This document shows, piece by piece, positions 1 through 4,617 of a DNA stretch of 5,433 nucleotides. The notes beneath the pieces were generated by a model. That model was not told where the DNA came from and ran no database searches. It saw only the letters and a program-made list of their open reading frames with translations. This DNA is from Desulfotignum sp. Lineage in GTDB: Bacteria; Desulfobacterota; Desulfobacteria; Desulfobacterales; Desulfobacteraceae. The stretch lies in NCBI GenBank assembly GCA_021737445.1, contig JAIPDY010000218.1:1-5433 (forward strand), in the 5' to 3' direction. Numbering within the stretch: position 1 is the stretch's first letter; each line of letters starts with the position of its first letter. Both the position numbers and the translations under genes were made by a program.

Positions 1-1
1 C

Positions 2-1036
2 GGCATGACCGTGCCGGTCCAGCCCATGAAGGTCATCGGGGCCTATGCCATTGCCACGGCCATGACCGCCGAGCAGATCCTGGCATCCGGATTTCTCATG
101 GGTGTGTTTCTGCTGATCGTGGGCATGACCGGGGCCATCGATGTGATCCGCAAATTCACCCCGAAATCGGTGGTTCGCGGGGTGCAGCTGTCCACCGGTG
201 CTTTGCTGATTTCCGGTGGGGTGAAGTTCATCATGGGAACCTCGAAATACCAGGCCCTGCAGGAGGCAGTGGAACCCCATCTCACGGTACAGGCCCTGGC
301 CGGCATTCCAATAAGTGTCATCATCGGGATCATCGGTGCCATTGCAACCCTGCTGCTGCTGGATAACCGGAAATTTCCGGCCGGGTTGATAGTTGTGGCC
401 GGCGGGCTTTTGCTGGGCCTGATATTCGGGATAAAAAGTGACATCAGCAGCATCACTATCGGAGTAAACCTGCCGCAGCTGTTTCCTTTTGACTTTCCGG
501 CCAGAGCGGATTTCACCTTTGCCCTGTTTGCACTGGTTCTCCCCCAGCTGCCCATGACCATGGGAAATGCGGTCATTGCATACACGGATCTTTCTGCTGA
601 ATATTTTCCTGAAAAAGCATCGAAACTGACCAACCGAAAAGCGTGCGTGAGTATGGCTCTGGCCAATTTTTTCAGTTTCAGTCTGGGAGGAATGCCCCTT
701 TGCCATGGTGCCGGCGGGCTGGCCGCCCATTATCGCTTCGGCGCACGGACCGCTGGTTCCAATCTCATGATCGGCGGGCTGTTTGCGGGCCTGGCAGTCC
801 TTTTCGGCAACAGTATCGTCCAGGTGTTCAACTTAATCCCCATGTCCATTTTGGGGGTTTTGCTCATATTCGCAGGCGCGCAGCTGACCCTTGCCATGAT
901 AGACCTGAATCAGCGCAAAGACCTGTTTGTCGCCACACTGATACTGGGCATCACCCTGGCATCCAATCTGGCGGCCGGATTTATTGCAGGCATGGTGGTG
1001 GCCCATGTTCTGCGGTGGGAAAAGCTTTCCGTATAG
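2..1036 (+). CDS. MOT1-family molybdate/sulfate transporter, 5'-truncated by window edge
   Basis: This is a polytopic inner-membrane protein that most likely imports molybdate, or possibly sulfate. The reading frame is open from the first bases, and the first visible residues GMTVPVQPMK form a motif that lies inside MOT1/SulP-type proteins. The true start is therefore upstream, with perhaps 30-50 residues missing. Counting from the ATG at 5, the two best family signatures are PQLPMTMGNAVIAYTDL (about 180-196) and PLCHGAGGLAAHYRFGARTA (about 231-250). Around them are many hydrophobic segments, for example about 24-44, 102-119, 126-142, 170-182, 255-275 and two near the C-terminus. No STAS domain follows, which fits MOT1 rather than classical SulP sulfate permeases. 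The gene ends 22 bases before the stop of a minus-strand RND remnant. I see no convincing terminator after it. Molybdate as substrate is inferred from the family and from the molybdopterin-related genes nearby. Confidence 0.88.
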   Translation, partial: GMTVPVQPMKVIGAYAIATAMTAEQILASGFLMGVFLLIVGMTGAIDVIRKFTPKSVVRGVQLSTGALLISGGVKFIMGTSKYQALQEAVEPHLTVQALAGIPISVIIGIIGAIATLLLLDNRKFPAGLIVVAGGLLLGLIFGIKSDISSITIGVNLPQLFPFDFPARADFTFALFALVLPQLPMTMGNAVIAYTDLSAEYFPEKASKLTNRKACVSMALANFFSFSLGGMPLCHGAGGLAAHYRFGARTAGSNLMIGGLFAGLAVLFGNSIVQVFNLIPMSILGVLLIFAGAQLTLAMIDLNQRKDLFVATLILGITLASNLAAGFIAGMVVAHVLRWEKLSV

Positions 1037-1058
1037 ATCAGCAGAACAGAATAGATGC

Positions 1059-1262
1059 CTATGTGCGCTTCGATGCCAGGACATAGATACAGGGCATCAA
1101 AAAAAGGGCCACCAGCATCTCCATCCCCAATCCACCAATGGCGGCCACGGCCATGGGTTGCAGCATGTCGCCGCCTTCCTCCAGGTTGAGCGCCAAGGGC
1201 AGAAACCCGATCATGGTGGTGCCGTTTTTGTGCAGCGCACTGACCAGCCGGCGCAGCTGCCG
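1059..1262 (-). pseudogene. C-terminal remnant of an RND-family efflux pump inner-membrane protein
   Basis: Translating the minus strand towards the TAG at 1059-1061 gives an open stretch containing TTMIGFLPLALNLEEGGDML, then QPMAVAAIGGLGMEMLV and ALFLMPCIYVLASKRT before the stop. This is the typical end of an AcrB/CzcA-type RND pump: the glycine-rich loop, the P-x-A-x-x-x-IGG helix and the final L-x-x-x-P-x-x-Y helix. Such proteins normally have 1000 or more residues; only about the last 55-65 are present. The homology is clear from about 1220 down to 1059. It is weaker up to about 1250 (RQLRRLVSALHKNG), where a few extra residues appear relative to the usual R-x-R-P-x-L-M-T-A-L. Beyond about 1262 the same DNA encodes a different remnant on the other strand. 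There is no plausible start, so this is a decayed or truncated copy, probably non-functional. Confidence 0.7.
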
Positions 1263-1560
1263 GGCCGTGTTTCCTCTGGCGGCTTCACCGGGTTCACCAC
1301 GCAGACCGCGATTTTGATACCACCACGGGACTGCGGTTTCATCCCATTGAAATCTTTTTGTCCATGGGCATCAAGATATCGGCGATTGCCCTGATCGGTG
1401 CCCCGCCTGTGGCGGTTCTGCTGTTCGAGGTACTGCTCAATGCCATCGCCATGTTCAATCATGGCAACGTAAGCCTGACTTTGTTTCTGGATCGCATGTT
1501 GCGAATGGTTGTGGCCACCCCTGAAATACATCCCCTGAATCACCATCCGGTCCTTTGGGC
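1262..1560 (+). pseudogene. Internal remnant of a fatty acid hydroxylase/sterol desaturase family protein
   Basis: In the plus frame that includes 1364-1366 (ATG) the translation reads FLWRLHRVHHADRDFD, TTGLRFHPIEIFLSMGIK, then PPVAVLLFEVLLNAIAMFNH and GNVSLTLFLDRMLRMVVATP. This is the catalytic core of the membrane di-iron hydroxylase family (PF04116). The HRVHH box is intact, and the FNHGNV segment and TPEIH are recognisable. The third histidine box reads HPLNHHPV where the family usually has an H-x-x-H-H pattern, and the E-T-N-S-N-F-G-F type continuation is missing. The frame then runs through unrelated sequence to a stop at 1601-1603. The N-terminal membrane part before FLWRLH is also absent, because that DNA belongs to the minus-strand RND remnant. 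A usual member has about 250-330 residues; about 95 are recognisable. No start or ribosome site is visible. I judge it a broken gene. Confidence 0.72.
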
Positions 1561-1569
1561 TGAAAGCTG

Positions 1570-2604
1570 CTACATCCCTTTGCCGAACGGGCAATGGGGA
1601 TAGACACATTCCAGGCAGTCCATGCACAACCCGCCGTGGCCCAGAAATGCCAGCTCTTTTTTACCGATATGTTCACCGGCCAGAAGCCGCGGAAGGATGA
1701 GATCCAAAACAGTGGTCCGGTGGTGCAGCCCGCAGGCCGGCACCCCGATCACAGGGGTTTCATTGATATAGGCCACCATGAACATGGCCCCGGGCAGGGC
1801 CGCGGCCCCATAATGCATCTCATTGGCTCCGGCCAGGTGAATGCCTTTTCTGGTGACATCGTCCGGATCCACGCTCATGCCGCCGGTGAGCAGAATCAGG
1901 TCACACCCGTCTGCCAGATGGAAGGTGATCGCCTGCTGAATAAGGAAAGCATCATCCGGGGCAAACACGATGCCTGAGACAACAGATCCCAGGTCAACCA
2001 CCTTTTTTTGCAAAATCGGAGCGAATTTATCGGTTATCAGACCGTTGAACACCTCATTGCCGGTGATCACGATGCCTGCATGCCCGGACTTCAGGGACAG
2101 CACTGTAAAAATCCCGCCGTTCCGGGCCGCAATGGCTGCGGCCCGCTCCACCGGGGCTTTTTTCATCACCAGGGGGATGGCCCGGGTGGCTGCCACTTTT
2201 TGCCCTTTTGTCACCAGGGTATAGCTGTGCAAAGATGCACACATCACCTCATCCACCATGTTAAAGGCGGCCAGGGCAGCCCTGTCCACCATCAGGAGCC
2301 CGTCTTTTTCCGCGTAGAGATTGATCTTACCCTCTTTGGGGTCATCGTGCCAGGTGATCCCCCCGCCGGCCAGACCCTTTGCCAGGATGGCGGCTGCCTG
2401 ATCCTCGTGGATCTCATCGACGTCAAGATCGATGAGGTATAAATGGTTTTTCCCCAGTTTCTGTAAGTGACAGATATCTTCATCACAGACAGTATGGCCT
2501 TTTCGGAACGCCGGGCCCTTGAATTCGCCCGGTCTTATTTCCGTGATGTCATGGCCCAGGGGCTTGCCCACCGCATCTTTGACAGGAATTTTTCTCAGCA
2601 CCAC
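1570..2604 (-). CDS. MoeA-like molybdopterin-binding protein with C-terminal four-cysteine motif
   Basis: This is a 344-residue soluble protein with a molybdopterin-binding (MoaB/MoeA/Mog-type, PF00994) domain at about 170-310. Visible hallmarks are GIVITGNEVFNG (177-188), the pterin-site loop LLTGGMSVDPDD (238-249) and VIGVPACGLHHRTTVLDLIL (285-304). The first 160 residues form a MoeA-like N-terminal region of uncertain role. The tail carries CMDCLECVYPHC (C327, C330, C333, C338), a CX2CX2CX4C arrangement able to bind an Fe-S cluster or zinc, which is absent from ordinary MoeA. The gene starts with GTG. A strong AGGAGG (2609-2614) lies 4 bases from the GTG at 2604 and 7 bases from a second GTG at 2601, so 2601 may be the true start. 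It follows the FmdE-like gene by 13 bases and is surely co-transcribed with it. It probably handles molybdopterin or a Mo/W cofactor intermediate; the exact reaction is unknown. Confidence 0.85.
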   Translation of the reverse strand: MVLRKIPVKDAVGKPLGHDITEIRPGEFKGPAFRKGHTVCDEDICHLQKLGKNHLYLIDLDVDEIHEDQAAAILAKGLAGGGITWHDDPKEGKINLYAEKDGLLMVDRAALAAFNMVDEVMCASLHSYTLVTKGQKVAATRAIPLVMKKAPVERAAAIAARNGGIFTVLSLKSGHAGIVITGNEVFNGLITDKFAPILQKKVVDLGSVVSGIVFAPDDAFLIQQAITFHLADGCDLILLTGGMSVDPDDVTRKGIHLAGANEMHYGAAALPGAMFMVAYINETPVIGVPACGLHHRTTVLDLILPRLLAGEHIGKKELAFLGHGGLCMDCLECVYPHCPFGKGM

Positions 2605-2608
2605 AGAT

Positions 2609-2614
2609 CCTCCT
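2609..2614 (-). promoter_or_regulatory. Ribosome binding site of the molybdopterin-binding protein gene
   Basis: The minus strand reads AAAAAGGAGGATCTGTGGTG directly after the FmdE-like stop codon. AGGAGG is a full Shine-Dalgarno core. Its spacing is 4 bases to the first GTG (2604) and 7 to the second (2601). The latter spacing is closer to optimal, so the product may begin with VLRK preceded by a single Met. Confidence 0.75.
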
Positions 2615-2617
2615 TTT

Positions 2618-3244
2618 TCAATTGACAGGTGACCAGTTCATGTCCGGCCAGGTGATCTCCCTGGCGTGGGAAAAATACCCGTTCCCGAAGCAGGGCCTGC
2701 AGACGGCCCGGCCGTTTTCTTCCCTGTGCCGGCCGTCTCTTATCACCTGGCCGCACCGGCTGCACAAGACCTTCTGCCGGGTGGGACCGGGCAGGTCCAG
2801 CTCACTGATATGCACCCGGACCTGCTGGACCCTGAACAGCACGTTATCAGGCATGCGCTTATAAGCGGCTGTCTGCCGGCCGGCCCGGTCCGCAATCTCA
2901 GGGGCATAGACATCACACAGGTCCCGGGACGCTTCCGTGGAAAGAACCCGGTATGAAAGGTTTGTTTCCAGGTTGACAAAAGTGGCGGCCATGATCCCGT
3001 AATCCATGAATTTCAGGCTTCTTCTGCCCAGTTTGGCGCCAGTGACATGGGCCACGGCATCGGCCGTGCACCGGTCCATCTCCACATACACCAGCAGTTT
3101 TTTGATCTGATCCCGCTGTTTCGGGTTGTCCAGGCCGATGAGCCGGCATCCGAGCATAGCCATTCTGACACCTGCCACCTGGCCCGGGCACAGATGTCCA
3201 TGGGCGGCGGCTGATTCTTTGAGCAATGTTTCAAAAGGGTCCAT
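2618..3244 (-). CDS. FmdE-family protein with C-terminal zinc finger
   Basis: This 208-residue protein belongs to the FmdE family (PF02663), named after subunit E encoded in formylmethanofuran dehydrogenase operons. The signature HGHLCPGQVAG is at 15-25, followed by YVEMDRCTADAVAHVTGAKL at 53-72. The H, C and D residues there are the conserved putative metal-binding positions. The C-terminus holds a treble-clef-like finger with CSRC (C161, C164) and CRPC (C182, C185), as in other two-domain members of the family. I chose the ATG at 3242-3244 because GAGGA lies 5 bases upstream. An in-frame GTG at 3269-3271 would add nine residues but has no such site. No other formylmethanofuran dehydrogenase subunits occur in the window, so a role in that enzyme is not supported. 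Its partner is the molybdopterin-binding protein 13 bases downstream. A role in Mo/W cofactor delivery or maturation is inferred. The operon probably starts from the FNR-type promoter region next to it. Confidence 0.87.
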   Translation of the reverse strand: MDPFETLLKESAAAHGHLCPGQVAGVRMAMLGCRLIGLDNPKQRDQIKKLLVYVEMDRCTADAVAHVTGAKLGRRSLKFMDYGIMAATFVNLETNLSYRVLSTEASRDLCDVYAPEIADRAGRQTAAYKRMPDNVLFRVQQVRVHISELDLPGPTRQKVLCSRCGQVIRDGRHREENGRAVCRPCFGNGYFSHAREITWPDMNWSPVN

Positions 3245-3249
3245 GCCTG

Positions 3250-3254
3250 TCCTC
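3250..3254 (-). promoter_or_regulatory. Ribosome binding site fixing the FmdE-like start
   Basis: GAGGA on the minus strand sits 5 bases before the ATG at 3244. It supports the MDPFETLL start over the upstream in-frame GTG at 3271, which has no purine-rich site at a suitable distance. Confidence 0.65.
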
Positions 3255-3272
3255 ACATTATGTTTACACACG

Positions 3273-3278
3273 ATACTA
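3273..3278 (-). promoter_or_regulatory. Candidate -10 element for the FmdE-like operon
   Basis: On the minus strand TAGTAT (4 of 6 to TATAAT) lies exactly 22 bases beyond the edge of the FNR-type palindrome at 3301-3314. This is the geometry of a class II FNR/CRP promoter: box centred near -41.5, predicted transcript start near 3266, leader about 21 bases. It is inferred from spacing alone. Confidence 0.45.
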
Positions 3279-3300
3279 TGAAAATGGTGCGGCCCAGTCC

Positions 3301-3314
3301 TTGATATAAATCAA
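3301..3314. promoter_or_regulatory. FNR-type operator, perfect TTGAT-N4-ATCAA
   Basis: The sequence TTGATATAAATCAA matches the FNR consensus at every defined base. It lies between the divergent FmdE-like and NapH-like genes. It is about the class II distance from a possible minus-strand -10 (3273-3278, spacer 22) and from a perfect plus-strand TATAAT (3338-3343, spacer 23), so one box could activate both units. In Desulfobacterota the reader could be an FNR, HcpR or other CRP-family regulator; the sequence alone does not say which. Confidence 0.7.
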
Positions 3315-3330
3315 ATCCATGAAATAAAAT

Positions 3331-3360
3331 CAATCTGTATAATCACACAGGCAATCTGTA
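3331..3360 (+). repeat. Nine-base direct repeat CAATCTGTA, 21-base period
   Basis: CAATCTGTA occurs at 3331-3339 and again at 3352-3360, on the same face of the helix (two turns apart). It flanks or overlaps the TATAAT at 3338-3343. It could be an operator for a second regulator, or chance in an AT-rich stretch. Confidence 0.4.
3338..3343 (+). promoter_or_regulatory. Perfect TATAAT -10 for the NapH-like/MetE-like operon
   Basis: TATAAT is preceded by TG at one base less than the classical extended -10 spacing (CTGTATAAT). No good -35 hexamer lies 17 bases upstream. The FNR-type box at 3301-3314 sits there instead, as expected for an activator-dependent promoter. The predicted transcript start is near 3350, giving a leader of about 155 bases. 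Confidence 0.55.
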
Positions 3361-3364
3361 AAAC

Positions 3365-3378
3365 TTGACATAGATCAA
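3365..3378. promoter_or_regulatory. Second FNR/CRP-family box, TTGAC-N4-ATCAA
   Basis: TTGACATAGATCAA differs from the FNR consensus by one base (TTGAC for TTGAT). Its centre is 64 bases from that of the first box. For the plus strand, AT-rich hexamers at 3399-3406 (GATAAA or TAAAAA, 4 of 6) lie about 20-22 bases beyond it, so it may serve a second promoter. It would also lie just downstream of the start from TATAAT at 3338 and could then act as a repressor site. TTGAC half-sites also resemble those reported for HcpR-type regulators. Confidence 0.55.
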
Positions 3379-3431
3379 TGCAACCAGAACCCGGCCGGGA
3401 TAAAAAAAGAAAACAGATACAAGAAACAAAA

Positions 3432-3460
3432 GGGCGAAGCGCCATCAGCGCCCATTTTTT
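3432..3460 (+). terminator. Hairpin plus T6 in the leader of the NapH-like gene (attenuator-like)
   Basis: GGGCG at 3432-3436 pairs with CGCCC at 3449-3453, and six T follow at 3455-3460. A competing small hairpin GGCG-AAG-CGCC (3433-3443) uses the same left arm. It looks like an intrinsic terminator, yet it lies inside the predicted leader, 45 bases before the ATG at 3505. No plus-strand gene ends upstream of it within this intergenic region. It may attenuate the operon or block weak read-through. The outer stem is only 5 base pairs, so strength is uncertain. Confidence 0.45.
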
Positions 3461-3490
3461 AATATTGTTTGCAAAATGAATTGAACAAAC

Positions 3491-3495
3491 AGGAG
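3491..3495 (+). promoter_or_regulatory. Ribosome binding site of the NapH-like gene
   Basis: AGGAG lies 9 bases before the ATG at 3505-3507. It supports the start MTGKRSF over the in-frame TTG at 3469, which would add 12 polar residues and lacks such a site. Confidence 0.65.
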
Positions 3496-3504
3496 TCTGC
3501 ACAT

Positions 3505-4616
3505 ATGACCGGCAAAAGATCTTTTATCGGTTCTTTCTTACCTGTCCGGAGATGGTGTCAGATCATATTTTTAGCCATTGTCATTGCCATCGGCGTCCAG
3601 TTCGCTTTGTTTGTGTTTCAGCTGGAATCAGGAGTTCTCCCGGATGTTGACCGGCCGCCTGGTGTGGAAGCGTTTCTGCCCATCAGCGCCCTGGTGAGTC
3701 TGAAGCATCTGGTATATACAAAAACCATCAATGATATCCATCCGTCAGGGCTGGTTATTTTTCTGGTCATCTGTGTCACAGCCCTGGTGGTCAAAAAAGG
3801 GTTCTGTAGCTGGGTGTGCCCTTTCGGGCTGTTCTCCGACATCCTGGCCAAAATCCATTCCCGGCTGTTTTCCCGGTCCCTGAAGCTGCCGCAATGGGCC
3901 GATATCCCGTTGAGAGGTCTGAAATACCTGTTGGCCGGGTTTTTCATTTATTATATTTTCTGCAAAATGCCTGTGGCTGCCATTGAACAGTTTATTCACA
4001 GCCCTTATAACCGGTTTGCCGACATCAAGATGCTTGCATTTTTCACCGATATTTCTGGGACTGCCCTGACGGTGATTCTCAGCCTGACAGGGCTGTCTTT
4101 TCTGGTCCCATATTTCTGGTGCCGGTATCTGTGCCCCTATGGGGCGATTCTGGGTGTTCTCGGTTTTTTGAGCATCGGGGCCGTCAAACGGAATCCCGAG
4201 CACTGCATTGGGTGCAGAAAATGTGAAAAAACCTGTCCCGGATCGATTCCAATCCAGAAAAACAATGGATTCTATCATCGGAATGCACTGTCTGCCAGTC
4301 CTGTGTGCATGTCTGTCCCCAAAAAAATGCCCTTGGGTTTTCACTGAAGACATCCGGACAAACCACCCGGAAGCCGGTTCCCGGGATCATCATTGCGGCG
4401 GTGTTTGTGGCCGGCATTGTGCTGGCCCGCATGTCAGGCAACTGGCACAACAGCATTCCCAAAGAAGCGTACCTGGCCCATGTCACACAACCGCCGTCCA
4501 TGCCTGTGGTGGGTCATCCGGAAATTGATGTTGAAAAAATGAAAAAAATGGTTCAGGCTATGAAAGCACGGCGTGCAAAAGCAACCATCACATCTGGAGA
4601 AACAAAAGGAGAATGA
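3505..4616 (+). CDS. NapH-like membrane polyferredoxin, frame broken near 4258-4266
   Basis: This is an inner-membrane electron-transfer protein of the NapH/NosR/CcoG-like 4Fe-4S type. From ATG 3505 the uninterrupted frame gives 280 residues, ending at 4345-4347. It shows a membrane helix (about 18-40), the family segment RPPGVEAFLPISALVSLK (50-67), helices near 82-97, 139-153, 187-204 and 211-224, two CxxxCP loops (CSWVCP 101-106; CRYLCP 206-211) and one ferredoxin motif CIGCRKCEKTCP (234-245). The next frame carries the expected second motif SSECTVCQSCVHVCPQ (4275-4322), then a C-terminal helix (PVPGIIIAAVFVAGIVLA) and a Lys-rich tail ending at 4616. Adding one A to the A5 run at 4258-4262 joins both halves into about 370 residues with family-like spacing. 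So this is either a sequencing or assembly error, a recent mutation, or slippage. The last codons sit one base from the MetE-like gene. It likely passes electrons between the quinone pool or a periplasmic donor and a cytoplasmic enzyme. Confidence 0.82.
4258..4266 (+). other. Frameshift site (A5 run) in the NapH-like gene
   Basis: The upstream frame reads I-P-I-Q-K-N-N. The downstream frame reads W-I-L-S-S-E-C-T-V-C. With A6 instead of A5 the product would read IPIQKKQWILSSEC, the same spacing between the two cysteine motifs that I recall for this family (about 14 residues from the proline region to the next Cys). Without the change, translation ends in ALSASPVCMSVPKKMPLGFH and loses the second cluster and the final helix. 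Confidence 0.75.
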
Positions 4617-4617
4617 C

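Noticed and set aside
43..666. Long minus-strand open frame opposite the transporter
   Set aside because: It is antisense to a clear membrane transporter, has no recognisable domain, and its composition mirrors the codons of the real gene.
1072..1105. Hairpin GATGCC/GGCATC followed by A7, as a terminator for the transporter
   Set aside because: On the plus strand it is followed by A rather than T, the loop is 15 bases, and it lies in the coding part of the RND remnant.
1211..1627. Minus-strand open frame across the remnant region
   Set aside because: It is antisense to the hydroxylase fragment, has no family resemblance, and runs into the end of the molybdopterin-binding gene.
3365..3370. 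TTGACA as a standard -35 hexamer
   Set aside because: No acceptable -10 lies 16-18 bases downstream; it is better explained as half of the palindromic box TTGAC-N4-ATCAA.
3311..3502. Small minus-strand open frame in the divergent promoter region
   Set aside because: It overlaps the operator, -10 and hairpin elements, has no ribosome site that I can see and no recognisable content.
4257..4263. Programmed -1 frameshift at GAAAAAC
   Set aside because: It does not fit the X XXY YYZ slippery pattern in the zero frame (the first base is G) and I see no clear stimulatory structure; an indel or slippage in the A-run is simpler.
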